A stretch of DNA of 45,526 nucleotides from Folioceros fuciformis (Eukaryota; Anthocerotophyta; Anthocerotopsida; Anthocerotales). A model generated the notes under the pieces. It had not been told where the DNA came from. It did not search any database and saw only the letters and a list, made by a program, of their open reading frames with translations. The position numbers and the translations under genes are program-made. Where the stretch lies: assembly GCA_049999805.1 (NCBI GenBank), contig JBNGIO010006183.1, forward strand, positions 186,414 through 231,939. The letters run 5' to 3'. The first letter of the stretch is position 1, and each line of letters opens with the position of its first letter. Of the stretch, positions 25,284 through 37,400 are shown piece by piece.

Positions 25284-27001
25284 CACGAATTTCCTTCAGT
25301 ACACAACAACAAGAACAACAACCAGGGAGGATGAGACAGGAGATCCACAAGGCGTCCGACCCCCAACACTCACCAAAGTCTCTGCCCCGTCCGCCAGCAC
25401 CGCAACATCCTCCACCAGAGCCATCCTGGGCCCAGCCACCCTCCCAAAAACTCTCCTCCAATTACAACCACGCGACGCGCACAGCCAGCCCCCAGGGACG
25501 CAGGGAAGAAAATGCTGGGGCAGGCTGCAAAATCGGGGCGCCCCCACCAATTCCCCGCTGCCCACAGCCCGGCGCAGGCTGCTCCCCAGCTGCCCCCTCC
25601 AACAAGAACGATCTGTGGCAGGCGAATTGTTCTCAGAGGCCGGGAAGGCCAGAATTCACAAACACATCACAGGATTCCCACACGGTAATGTTACCGGCAC
25701 AATACAGCCGGGAGTTCATCATGGCGATGCCGAAAATACCAGGAATTGAGCGAACCCGAAGCTCGCATCGCCCGCAACCTTCTCCCCTGCTTAAACCCTA
25801 CTCTCGTTTCAAGCTTGCCCTTTCACTTGACCTACATTAGGCTAGGCTAGGCTAGGCTAGGCTAGGATATGGTACGTGCCAACGCGAAGGCCAGGTTCGA
25901 TCGACACCCGCCGCAAATGCACATGCAAATTGCAAAGCAAAAGCAAACGCAAAAGCAAACGCCCCGTAAACAAACAGTGAGGAGAAGTACTGTATGTAGC
26001 AGAAAGCAAGAGAAAGGTACAGCAGGGTCTCCAGAACATGGGGCCGGCCGGGCCCAGGCCGTGGTCCCATGCGTGGAGCGCATCGGGTGTGGGCCGAAGG
26101 TCCAGCGAAGCATGGTGCACGACTGGGGTCAACCACGGCATGACCGGCGGTGGGCGGTGAAAGGTCCAAAACAAGACACGAGCGGGCTCCGCAAAAGGGG
26201 TTGCTGACGGCGTCAAGTCATGTTGGCGACTGGGCAAGCGAGTTGCTCTCCCACGCTGTGTCAGCGGCGTCGCAGCGCGGCGGTGTGAACAGGACCGGGG
26301 GGCAGGTGCAGGACCTTCCTGGGCAGGTGTTTTGCGTTTCAACATCAAAAATGCACGCCATGTTGCTTTGCTCCCTTCTCTCATCTCTCCTCTGGTCTGC
26401 AGATTTCGGTGGACGCTACTACTGCTAGCAGGCTGGAGCTGGCTGCCCCCAGCTTGCTGCTGCTGCCCTCCTGCCGCTGTCTGGCTCCAGCGAGCTCCCA
26501 TCTGGCCAGCATCGTCGCCGTGTGATCTCCTCGCTGGTTGTCGGCAAGGCTTCGCCGTTGCTGCCGGTTCCCTTCCTCTGCCGCGGCCTTGGCATAGTGC
26601 GGTTGTGCTGTGCTGGAGTGGAGTGGAGTGTGGGAGACGCGTGCTGGGATCGCGCCCGTCAGGAATTGTCCCTCGCACCGTGGTGTACATCCCGCTTGTC
26701 AGCTCTGCTTGCCCCGCTCCCGCTGCGTTGTAACATTCAGGCTGTTGAGCCTCAGCTGGAAGTAAGGAGAATGTGCTGGTGTGAAGCAGCGGCAGCTCGG
26801 GAGGGATATGTATGCTTTGCGCACGGGAGGATCTGCAGGGATTGAGCCACTTGACGAGGCGCAGATCCAGTTGCGAGGGTCGCCTGACTAGACTCGGATG
26901 GTGCAGCAGCGTCTTGACGCCGACCCTGGCCGCCGGGGGACATGAGATTTTGATTTCGCTCCGCGCCGCGCCCCGTCCCGCCCCGCTCGACAAGGAAAGG
27001 T
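25284..27001. other. Divergent intergenic region
   Basis: About 1.7 kb between divergent genes. It should hold the ArgRS promoter and leader and the upstream region of the membrane-protein gene. A five-copy GCTAG repeat lies at 25841-25865. A 426-codon - strand frame (27137-25857) crosses most of it but has low-complexity composition and no domain, so it is not called. Confidence 0.4.
25841..25865. repeat. (GCTAG)5 pentamer repeat
   Basis: Five exact copies of GCTAG. Shorter runs of the same unit recur near 39893-39903. It is not the plant telomere repeat. Confidence 0.9.
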
Positions 27002-27009
27002 TATAAATA
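27002..27009 (+). promoter_or_regulatory. TATA box (TATAAATA)
   Basis: A consensus TATAAATA lies 60 bp upstream of the ATG at 27069. A start site about 30 bp downstream would leave a leader of some 35 nt. It supports the following frame being a transcribed gene. Confidence 0.6.
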
Positions 27010-27068
27010 TCATCTGGCACTTGAGTTGGATAGCCTGGCTGAAATCCATGTGAGCTCAAGAATTGGCG

Positions 27069-27851
27069 ATGAGGGGTGGTATGCAACATGAGTACGGCGG
27101 GGTGCGCCACACATTCCCTAACGTCACAGTGTGTCATAGGTTCCGGCCATCCTGCTTGCTGCTCCTATCCATCTTTGCACTGCTTGCTTCCTCTCTATGC
27201 GCTCCTGCTTCCGGCGCTACTTGTGTTACTCGCTCTGGTTCTTCTCTTGATGAACACCCTGTATCTCTTTCGAAGACCAATCATACTACGGTGAGTTTGT
27301 CTAAGACTGCCCCGCCTTCGAATCCCTGCAAGGCCGGGCCCCCACTTCCTGACCCTTCCAACCAGATGTCTCCTCCCCGTCCACCTGTCCCTCTCCCTGC
27401 TCCTGCTGCTGCTCCTACTCATCCACCTCGTCTTGGTGATCCTGTCGCCCGTTTGTCTCCTGTTCATACCCCTACTCTCATTCCCCCTGCTGCTCCTGCC
27501 CCAGGTACTCCCAGCCGATATCCTGTGGAACCCCCTCTTCCTCTTGCCCCTGTTCCGCCAGCAAATACTCCCGGACCAGAGTCTGAGGAACCCCCTCCTC
27601 GTCCTGCCCCTGTTCCGCCAGCAGGTACTCCCGGACCAGAGCCTGAGGAAACCCCTGCTCCGTTTCCAAGTCTACCGGAAAGGACAGCAGGCATGACGGG
27701 TGGAGCCAAAGCGGGTATAGCTTTGGCTTCCTTGGCGGGACTGCTGCAGGTGGTGGTGGTCATTTTTCTCATGGCTAGACGAAGGCAACTGATCAAGGGC
27801 ATCAATCAGCCTGCGGACTGGGGTCAGGGGAGGGATTCACGGATTCTGTAG
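27069..27851 (+). CDS. Proline-rich single-pass membrane protein, unknown function
   Basis: A single-exon frame of 260 residues. An N-terminal hydrophobic signal segment (CLLLLSIFALLASSL) is followed by an Ala/Pro/Ser/Thr-rich presumed extracellular region. One transmembrane helix near the C-terminus (GIALASLAGLLQVVVVIFLMA) is flanked by the stop-transfer run RRRQ, and a short cytosolic tail ends the protein. The middle has two near-identical tandem repeats of about 20 residues (PAPVPPAGTPGPEPEE type), encoded around 27530-27650. The composition recalls arabinogalactan- or extensin-like cell-surface proteins, but no family is recognised. The earlier in-frame TTG at 27063 was rejected for the ATG at 27069; ATG 27081 is also possible. 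The TATA box upstream favours a real gene. Confidence 0.6.
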   Translation: MRGGMQHEYGGVRHTFPNVTVCHRFRPSCLLLLSIFALLASSLCAPASGATCVTRSGSSLDEHPVSLSKTNHTTVSLSKTAPPSNPCKAGPPLPDPSNQMSPPRPPVPLPAPAAAPTHPPRLGDPVARLSPVHTPTLIPPAAPAPGTPSRYPVEPPLPLAPVPPANTPGPESEEPPPRPAPVPPAGTPGPEPEETPAPFPSLPERTAGMTGGAKAGIALASLAGLLQVVVVIFLMARRRQLIKGINQPADWGQGRDSRIL

Positions 27852-29807
27852 GAAGCTACCATATATGTAGCAGCATGGCAGGAATACCGTCTCGTAGAGG
27901 AGGGTACAATGGCGACCGTCACCAGCTGGATAAGGCCAGCATTCAACATCTGAGTTTCGTCCTGAAATAGGGCTGTGTAGGGCAGGGATATTGTGATTGT
28001 AGGTGTGAGTGAGCTTGGTTGGATTCTGCTTTTCATCCCAGTTGCCACACTAATGTGCGATACGAGTCTCGCAAGTGGTGGGTATGCGCTCCTGTGATAC
28101 TTTTATCAGTACACGTATCCTTGCGCTGCGTGGTGTCAAATCATCTGGTCAGGCAGGAGGAAGGGTGAGTGAGTAGAGGGTTTGTTTGTTACCATCTGCT
28201 TATGAGAAGTCAAATGTGGCCTAGCCTTAGAGGGCCTTGCCTTCTTGGGAATGCATCCACCACCCTCTCGACTTCTCCTTCCTGCATTACCACTTGGCAT
28301 CCGGATCCTTTCGGCACTGAAGGTCTGCATGGTGGTTGAGGAAGCTGCAAGTCGAAGCTGTGTGGAACATCCGCTTCTCAAACGCATGATGGATTTTCAT
28401 GTGCCGAGCTTCTGGGTTCGGTTTTGTTGCCACCGGCTGCCACAATGTGTACTTTTATGGAAGACACCGTCAAGTGCAAATACTGCGTTAGTAATGCGCC
28501 CCAAGGAAAGATACATAAACTTGTTCTCACTCCATATCCAGTCTATACTTGCTGAGAGTCTCGTCGAGGTCAAGCCGTGGGGTTGGTACGACGAAGCCGG
28601 GTGAGCCTCGGTATGAGCAACGTCGGGGTGACACGATCCCCGGTCCACATGTAAGGAAGATGCAGCGTAGAAGGGACATTCTCTTTTTAAAAGTCATTTT
28701 CACATGATAAAAATCCTGGGAGAGCACATCCCACTTCACAGTCACGGGCAACGCAACTGGCCCGCTCGCCAGTGCCCCGTTGCGAAACCCGTCATGCACC
28801 TGCAACCCCCGACTTTGTCGCTCACGCCACCATGATTCCTGACCAGGCAATAAAAGAATGATCCCGTAAGCCGCCTACGGTACGTGCACCAGTGGCCGAC
28901 ACCAGGCAATAGACAATCCGCATTGCTGTGCAGTCCCGCAACAACCTCTTACATCATCCTGACTTCATGCCCGATCCGCTGTTTGCAGATAGCAGAGATG
29001 GCTAATCAGCCAGCCTCCTGCAGCCTTATTCACCACTCAGCGCCACGACGGCACCATATCCGGTCACTGCAAACGCAACGCAGCACGATTCAAGGCTTCA
29101 GTATCGAACAAACAAAGAGAGCTGCCAATCATTCGGCAGCCGTCATCCCGCTGTAAGCGCTGTCCGTCTCTGCGAGCGTTTCTCCACCTTGGGCTGGCTG
29201 GATGGATGGATGGATGGATGAACGGAAGGAGAGTGAATCTCACACAAACGCCAGATGCCCCCTCCGTCGTGAGAGGCAGCCCTAGGTGACCAGAGCCAGC
29301 CAGCCAGGCCAGCCCTGGAGGCAGCCAGAGCGAATGCCATGTATGTATATTGTATGTACAGTATCCAGCTGTCTTGCGCTCACCGGGGTGCATGGCACGG
29401 AGGTCCATGTATGTATGTATGAAAATGTCCACGATGCAGCCCTCGTGCATACCCACCCGAAGTGGTTTGAACGTGGCGGTTAACTCGTAGGCCATTCTAA
29501 GACCACGAATTGCATCAAAGCTAAACGAGACATGCGGAACGGGAACGAATAAAACAATACTGAAAAACACGTACAACAGCATGCATACACAAATGTGCAC
29601 ACTGTGTGTGAAGTGTTTTCCGTTTCGCTTTAACCTGAGGAACGCGCCAAAGGGTATAAGAAAGGGGTCGAGCCGCTCAAGACGCTTCCCTGCCTGCCTC
29701 CTGCTCCCGCTGCCCCCGCTGCTGCTGGTGCTGCGGCTGCGGCGGTGCAAACCGTGCCTTCTTTCTCTCCCGCCTGGGACGCCACCGCAGCGGCCAGGGC
29801 CAGGGCC
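27852..29807. other. Intergenic, nearly 2 kb without a recognised gene
   Basis: It presumably holds the 3' UTR of the membrane-protein gene and the promoter of SWC5. A GGAT microsatellite is at 29201-29221 and a short ATGT run near 29407-29421. Frames on the - strand (for example 29927-29064) lie antisense to the SWC5 start and show no domain. Confidence 0.4.
29201..29221. repeat. (GGAT)5 microsatellite
   Basis: Five tandem GGAT units. Confidence 0.85.
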
Positions 29808-31074
29808 ATGGCGGACGAACCTTGCTCTTCGGATGACGACAAGGACTATGATCCCACGCAGGACATGACCGCCAAGCAAGGTCCCCTCCTTTCTCTCCTC
29901 TCCTCCCCTCTCTGCTTCTCCTCGCATCTGTCCTTTCTGTCCATTTTACCGAAATGCGGAGCGGCGGTTGCTCAGCCACGCGTTGCGCCCGCTTGTGTTG
30001 CGTCCGGATTTTTATTTTTTTTGCCTTACTGCTTGTTTGCGCATCTGGCTGATTTTTCACTCTGCTGGTTGCCTGGGATGAATCGCAGCGACGAAGGCCA
30101 AAATTAATGCTATCTGGGAGGAGATGAATGCGAAGAACACTGCGATGGCAGCGCAAGAGTCCGCGCGGGCGTCCTCGTTGGCAGCTGGAGGTGAGGCTTG
30201 GTATTGTCAGTACAGTTTAAGCAAGCACACATTGTTACCTCTTTGCTATCCGAGATTTCGCAGCGTGGGGATGTGGGAAGGATTGCTTTGCTGCAGTCGT
30301 GTGATCGGGCTCGCTGCAGGCCGGTGTGGGAGAAATTCGGGTCGCATCAATTTTGGAGCCATTGTTGGATGCCAATTACAGAGCCTGTTAGTGTACTTAC
30401 TGTTGTGATGTGGACTGTGGCAGCAAACAAGGCCAAAATCTCCGCTATTTGGGAGCAGATGAATGCCAGGAGCAATTCCATAGTTGTTCAGAAATTGACA
30501 AAGCCAGCAGCATCCGGAGCTGATGGACGAAGCAAAGTGAGCGAGCAAATTGCTGCTGCAGCCAAAGCAGCAGCTGCATTAGTGAAGACCGAGGTGCGCA
30601 CTCTCTCTATTTTGGGCGGTCTATCCTGGGAAATGGAAATTGGCTGTTGCCGAACGCGTGATCAGCATATGTCATGATTGTGCTCTTCTTGTCATGTCTT
30701 GGCAGCCCGAGGCACTTGCGGCGGAGCAGGCGAACGTGTTGAAATCCTCGGATCTGCAATCAAAAGCAGCTGAAGCTGTAGAACGGAAGGCTAAAATGGT
30801 GGCATCGTCATCAAGAGGCTTGGATGCGCTACTTCAGCAGATATCGAAAAAGCCTAAGATCAGTGTTCTAGATAAGTCCAGACAGGACTGGGGCCAATTT
30901 AAGGAGGAGAAGGGACTGGAGGACGAGTTGGAGGCTTACAAAAAAAGCGGAGACAAGTATTTAGACAAGGTTGCTTTCCTACAGCGGGCTGATGTCAGAG
31001 AGTACGAGAAAGAGCGGGAAGTTAGGTTAGCCATGCAGGCAAAGAGGCGGAATGAAGCATCATACAGGGAATGA
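29808..31074 (+). CDS. SWC5: SWC5/CFDP1-like BCNT-domain protein of the SWR1 complex
   Basis: Four exons, 29808-29880, 30089-30190, 30424-30593 and 30706-31074, with consistent phases give 237 residues, close to the plant family length. The N-terminus is acidic (SSDDDKDYDPTQD). Exons 2 and 3 each encode a similar A.KAKI.AIWE.MNA segment. The C-terminus is the BCNT domain, with LDKSRQDWGQFKEEKGLEDE from about residue 168 and YLDKVAFLQRADVREYEKER. In yeast and plants SWC5 belongs to the SWR1 remodeller, which exchanges H2A for H2A.Z in nucleosomes. The ATG context (gccATGgcgg) is good. The repeated exon 2/3 segment suggests an old exon duplication. Confidence 0.9.
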
Positions 31075-31554
31075 CATGTACATAACATAGTCACGTAGTA
31101 CGTCGTGTAGGGTTTTAGAAATGGGAGGAATCGCGGGCATCCAGTGGAGTCTTCTCTTGATGAGGATCACACCGGCGGAGTGCAGCAGGTTGCAGCTGGC
31201 CAGGCTGATACGAGCACCGTGCCTCTCCTGCCAAGACGCGTTTGCCTCACCTGGCCTGACATGTATTTTACTGACCAGGGATTTTGCCCTAAAGCAACTG
31301 ACACGAACCTCAGAAATAACCCGGTTGTTTTCATGCCCCCGAGTTAACCTAGGCAGATGTGTACTTTGGGCAGCAGCCTACACTTCTCACCGTACTGCAT
31401 CTGTAATCCTTCAGCTGACAGACTGTGGCGTTCAGTGTACCATACTGCCAATCGCCAAGGCGACAGGGAGGAAAGCAAGGACATAAATAACTGCTGTGGC
31501 TTATATATAGTACAAGCGGTTCCAAAAGCCTATTGTACAAATGACAACAAGGCA
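31075..31554. other. Convergent 3' region between SWC5 and ABCG
   Basis: About 480 bp between tail-to-tail genes, presumably both 3' UTRs. Nothing else recognised. Confidence 0.45.
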
Positions 31555-34500
31555 TCACTTCTGCTTTTGCCTATTGCTGAGAACTAGGCAGAAGAGAGCC
31601 ACAATGCGTGCAACCGCACCGTAAACAAAAAGAATACTCAGGCACAGGGGCAAGTGGTCCAGCCGATACCGCCCCTTGAACAGCACCTGACAGCGAGTAA
31701 TTAACCACACCCCCGAGTACCTGTCCCGAATTCGGCCACCCGATGTAAGCAACGGCAAGCGAGACAGGCGCAGGAAACGGAGGGGAAGAAATTTGTGGAA
31801 GTCAGGAGGGTGTGTGGTGTACCTTTCAGCATTCACAAGGACGTAGGCCTCCAGCGCCCAACGTGCAAAGCTACCGTAGGCTATGTAGCGGATGTACCCT
31901 GTCGTTTTGGTGGCAAGAAGTGTCCCAAGAATGGACACAAACACGGACCACTGCAAAGAACCAAGCACAGGATGAAGCACACCAGAGCAGACCACAAACC
32001 AGACGCGGCAGGCGCAGTGAAGTGAACAGGGATACCGAGGGGGTAGCCTCATCACTCACCAGCTGCGCGGGCCCAGGCTGGAGAAGAATTGCAAAAATGT
32101 AGCCAATTCCAGTCACACAATATACTAGAGCTAGAGTCACAACAAAGTTCCACAAGAATGTCGACCGCGGATCGTTGAAAAAGTAAAACAAGGCAAGATA
32201 AACAAGAGGCTTGATGACGACGTTGAAGAGGTCGACAGCATCCTTGGCGAGGAAGAAGGCGTATCTGTTGATTCCAGATGCACTTTCTCGCCAGTACTGA
32301 AGCTTGTCGTTGGAGAAGGTTCTCAATGCTGCAATCATGCACAGAAGAGCTGCAAACATGAAATGCACCAGTTAGCTGCTACAGAGATGAGAGCCTCCGG
32401 TTTCGAGTCCCCCCTCAACGTACAATGAACTGGCTCTCAGCCACACCACAGCACTTACCTACGGCTATGACGGTGTAAGTATACCCCGTCGAACCCAGAT
32501 TCGTATCCTTCACATCAGACAGAAATCCTAGGCTGGCTCCAGCCAAAAGCAAGATAACGTAGTCCTGCGCCTGGAGTCGCGCTTCTCGAAATCTTTGTAA
32601 TGCAACGCTGGAAACAGATTTGACATAACTAGAATTCAGACGACACACCACGACGTTCAGACCGGGCAGAAACACAACACAGTGACTTACCGCCTTAAAA
32701 TCACATCAAACTGGTTGAAAAAGCCCGGAGTCTTCCGTCCCGAATGATCCTCTACCTTGGTGAATGCACTCTTGATATTATCCAGATTCACAGCCACGTA
32801 CACCCTAAGCTCTTGGTAAAGCTCATAAGTAAAGCTTGTAGTTTTGTCCACTATTCCCGGAGATCCCTGTGACTTGCTCCGCTTGGAAGGAGTAGCATCA
32901 GGTGCCAGACCTTGCAAGTCCTCTGGGATTCGGTACCCATTATGGGTCATCCACATCACTGGAAGAATAGTTTGGTCGAAATTTGGATCTCCTATTCAGC
33001 ATCAACATCCAAGTTCGGTTGCTTAACTGTGACTGTGAAGGAAGCCACACACGGAATGGTGCACACCAGCAATTATTAAGGATGGTGCACCACGCCCTCA
33101 CTTGCAGTGCTGCGTAACACCACCGTACTTACCATCGGGCTTCACAACTCCCGCAAGAATGTCAAGGAAATGGTCAGGCGGGTTTATTCGTTCAGGTACA
33201 ACGACTCCAAGATCGGCGAAATACTCCTCGACATCCACAACTGGACCCAAGTACACGGTCCGTCCACCTTTCGCCAAGAACATCACGTCGTCGAACATCC
33301 TAAACAGCCCATAGCTGCAAGATGCAGTATGACATGTGTAAGCAAAAAAGTAATCCTCAGTGGCAGCAGAAGCTGGTAAGAAGGTGGTGCCTCAACCGAA
33401 ATTGGCTACCTTGGTTGATGAACAACAACAGCGACGTTCACACCAACCAACGCTTCTCGCCTTAGAGCTTGGAGCACCAACCGTGAGGATGTACTGTCCA
33501 GGCCTGAGGTAGGTTCATCGAGGATCAGCAAGGACGGTTCCATGACCATCTCAAGGCCCACATTTACCCTCTTCCGTTGGCCACCAGAAATACCACGCTT
33601 CTCGACAGTTCCCACGCGAGAGTCCCTGATATTGCCCAAACCTAGTGCATTTATGATTCTTTCAACCACAAAAACTTTCTCCCGCTTTGGCATGTCGACG
33701 GGGAGTCTGCAGAAAATGACACGCAGGTGAGTATCCCACTCAACATGCACAGGACTCCGGGGCTGTCACGAAAACGTACAACAACTATGGTCTTCCACTA
33801 AGATCACACAATGCGTCGTCATACCTATACTTGGCACTGAACCACAGATTCTCTTCCACAGTCAAGCTCCCATGGACGATATCATCTTGAGGTACGAAGC
33901 CAATGATCCTTCTATATCCCTGAATTGATCCTGGTTGACCGTTGATCCTAACGTGCCCCGTGGTGTAGCTGTGGTTCGCTTTTCCAGCTATTGCATTAAG
34001 AAAAACGGTCTTCCCAGCACCAGATGGACCCATCACCGCTGTTATACGGCCAGGAGACAACTTCCCTGTGACATTAGACAGAATTTTTTTTCCACTGCCT
34101 TTGAGGATCAGGCAAAGATCCTCAAACACAAGCTCGATGGGGGGCCGTCGACTTCCTTGAAGCATCTCTGCATACTCTTTCTGTGCCAACAGATCCCCCA
34201 TAGTAAACTTTTCACGTTCGATCTGCCCATAAGCATACTTGAAGATTTGACTGCGACTTTGATTCAAATTAGGACTGTTATTCACGGCTCGTTCGGCCTG
34301 ACGGTCTTCGACATAGCCATCCGTAGGGATGTTGACTGGTGGGGCTTCAATACTGGGATACAGATCCTCATAGTCTGTCTGAAACTCAACAGAGGAGAAA
34401 TCAGTGACACTTTGCCCAAGAGATTCATCCTCATTGATTGTTGCAGAAGCCAGCATGCTGAGTTCGCGCGATTTGGCTGCTGCTGATGCAGATTTGTAAC

Positions 34501-36476
34501 TTCTCGCATCCGAATCAGGACTGTCAGAGTACTTTGACGGTTTGCTACGCCTGGAGAAAGTTCGACTGAGCTGACCAGAGAAGTTCTTCGCTTGGCGCTT
34601 TGCTAAATTCTTCCATCTCTCGCCAGCTGATATATACTGCCTGGCTTGATACGCAGCTGTTTCACGAGCTTTGGCTCTGCGCCTTTCCCGGAGATGCATG
34701 ACATGATCGGAGCAATTATAAACCAGGAGGAGCAACAGAGCGAGCACGATCTGCAAAGCAATTTCAGAATTGAGATGAAACAGTGAACCCGTCCCTCAGG
34801 AGGCAAAACCACCCAGCACGAGAAAAGATGATAAGAGTGCTTACAATCAATAACAGTCCATATCCATGGAGATTTTCACTACTCTGCTTTGCATCACACT
34901 TGGTCAATCGTGAGCACGCTGCAAAGAAGCACCAAAGACGGCAGCAGAGAGTGAAATGCGGTGGACAGGTGATCACCCAAGCTTTACAAACAGCAAGTGA
35001 GCCAGATCCAAGGTCGAAGGGCAAATAACTTCTTACCACTCTGGCGAGTGGACCCCTGTCTGCAGTAGTGCCTGTGTAGGTTGCGTAAAGAAGGACAGCA
35101 CAGCTCAGGATCCAACAAATACTTGCGACAACAGGTCATCGATGAAAGCCAACACAGGACTGAAGAAACTTTGAAGTGATGACTTGCTCACCCTTCCTCA
35201 CATTCGAGCTTTTCCGTGGTGGCAGGGCAATAATGTCCACCCTCACAAAAGATGCCAGGAGTAAAATTAACTCCACTCCACATGTCTGCACCACCACAGG
35301 ACTGGTTGCCATGCGCAGGAGACATCTGGTATCCATACCTGGACAGGACCAACCCCAAATGCCATGAGGAAGCTGCCAAAGGGGCACCTTCCTGCCCGTC
35401 CAACACGAAATGGTTCGGTACTTACGGTAAGCATAAACCACCAGGCTCCCAAAAGGATGCCAAGGGGCAATAAGCGCCAAGAGGACAAGCTACAAAGCAG
35501 GACGTTGCAAGCTGTCAGGGCCCTTGAGGCAGAGCCAGGCATGTCACAAATGCAAAAAGCAGCGCAGCTCACTTACGGATCATGCACGTGAGCCCCTTGG
35601 GACAGAAGAAGCCAGCACAACATGGCTGCGGGTCGAACAGCCGCAGAGGGAGCGTGTTGGGAGCGGCCTGCGGCGAGGGGGCTAGGTCGTTGTTAGGGTC
35701 AGACGAGGAGGCTGCCCATCCAGGCTCGCAGGCCAGGGGCCACGAGAAGTGATTACAGTTGGAATTGAAGGGAGGGAATGCCGGGTTGGGAATGGCCGCC
35801 AAGTAGGCTTGCAGCTCCGACTCCCCGCACAACCTAGTGTCGATGTCGTCTGCATAAGGACCACCAGTGCAAGGATTCAGCACACAAGGGAAGGCGACGA
35901 GAGCGCACAGGAGCAGGAGGCGGGAAGGAAGAGCTTGCCGTACTGTATTCGCTGTAGCAGTCCTCCAGGAAGCCCACGTCGTGCGAGAAGTCGAACGCAT
36001 TGTTCCTGTCCCGAATGCTGCAGTCACACCCAAACATTCGGCCCGGAGCCTGGGAATGTGAGGCCTGTCCGAGCCCTACCCAAGAAGCGAATCATGGAGA
36101 CCAGGTAACGCAATGGCCGTCACCTGTCGATGATGCAGAAGCTGTACTGTTCCGCTACCTTCCGAGTGAGAGTATCCGCACGCACTTTTAGATGGTCCAC
36201 CAGCGCAGCCGGAGGGGGGGCCGGGAGAACTGGCGGCGGATACCCCAGCTCGAACCCCGGTGGGAGCTGCAGTCCCGGGGGGACCGAATAGCCCGCTATC
36301 GGAGGAGCACGCAGCGTCGGGATGCCATTCACGGGAGCCGGCGGCGAGGAGAATCTAAAACCCTGGGAGGCGGCGGATCTGACGAGCAGGAAGAGGTGAA
36401 GCAGCAACAACACGCTAGCTCTGCTGGGCCACAATCTCCAATCCCGCCTTGGCTCCAGCCGGATCTCCTGCTGCAT
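31555..36476 (-). CDS. ABCG half-size transporter, ABCG24/28-like
   Basis: Fifteen exons on the - strand: 36476-36124, 36017-35944, 35849-35577, 35489-35426, 35338-35192, 35071-35037, 34918-34845, 34750-33825, 33706-33410, 33314-33133, 32958-32691, 32607-32459, 32349-32060, 31950-31823 and 31720-31555. They sum to 1141 residues. A signal peptide precedes a long Cys-rich luminal region ([36 protein letters not shown]) and a first membrane segment at about 335-355. The ABC domain has Walker A GPSGAGKT (about 580), signature SGGQRKR (about 689) and Walker [13 protein letters not shown] (about 708). The C-terminal membrane domain follows ([10 protein letters not shown]-like, [23 protein letters not shown]). 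Half transporters dimerise to export lipids or other hydrophobic compounds. The substrate cannot be read here. ATG 36476 gives the best signal peptide; in-frame ATGs at 36548 and 36689 would extend it. Confidence 0.95.
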
Positions 36477-37400
36477 ACCTCGAGCTGCCCAATTCCGGAT
36501 CCTACTTCCCGTCACTCTGCGGCAGCTTGCGTCAGGATCCTCACCCATTGCAGGAAGAATCCGGCAATGGAATGCTGGCACTACTGCTGCGTCTCTGCCG
36601 GGGATGCTTACATGCCACCACTCCTGCAGTGCTTGCAGCTCAGCGTCCAGAATCCGAGGAGGTGTCGAAGGGGAGGAGCGCTTCAGCACCCGCCAGCAGC
36701 AGCGTCCGCAGCGAGCACACGAGATGATAGCGACGCCAGATCCAGGCCAAGCCCAGCCTCAGCCGCCAGCCTCGGTCAGGACATCCGTCGCCTGGATGTG
36801 AGCGGGGGCTCGCAGGACAAGACGGCACGCCGTGGATGTGACATACCGTGAAACGAGGAACAGGAGGAGGCGGCGATGCGAAGGGACCGCGCGTCAGCAG
36901 TGACCCGCAGCCCTTTAGTGCACCGCACTGCGCGCTGCTGAGCTCTGCCACCAGGTTGCCGCGGTTCCCGGAAATCCGTGGATGGCCGCAGCGTCTGCGA
37001 AATGGGCCACCACAAGAGGGGTGAGAAAAGCGCTCCATACGTGTAGCTGGCCAGCGGGAGGCAAAAAATGGTGGCTTGCACACAACTTCCGGCTGGATTG
37101 ACGCGGCGGGGCGGGAGGGGCTGCCTCCAAGGCGTTTTTGTGGGTCCTCGTTGGGTTGACCCCGCGCCACCCCAGCCAACTTTGCTTTGCTTTGCTGCCC
37201 ATGGCTTTGCTCTCCTCCACATGAGATAAACGTAGGCCATAGCTTTAATCCCATACATTGCGTTCCGTTATGGCGGTTGCGAAGAGCCGGGTCCCGGGAC
37301 CCGCACCGCACAACTTAAGCTAGGGCAAACTAGCCGTTTTGCTTCGTCTTGCTTTTAGGGTTTCTCTTCGGCACTGAGAGCTGCGTGCTCGGGCGAGCGC
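36477..37400. promoter_or_regulatory. Divergent promoter region, ABCG24/28-like and MurB
   Basis: 924 bp between start codons of divergent genes. GC-rich, with long but featureless overlapping frames. No clear TATA box. Confidence 0.4.

Noticed and set aside
25841-25865. GCTAG array as interstitial telomere
   Set aside because: The unit is not TTTAGGG and only five copies are present.
25857-27137. 426-codon - strand open frame
   Set aside because: Composition is low-complexity (Gln/Ser/Pro/Arg runs), no domain is recognisable, and it overlaps the TATA box and start of the + strand membrane-protein gene. Probably a chance frame in GC-rich DNA.
29064-29927. 287-codon - strand open frame
   Set aside because: It lies antisense to the SWC5 first exon and its promoter, with no recognisable motif.
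36640-37311. 223-codon - strand frame upstream of the ABC transporter
   Set aside because: No signal, domain or homology pattern, and the transporter's signal peptide gives a better start at 36476.
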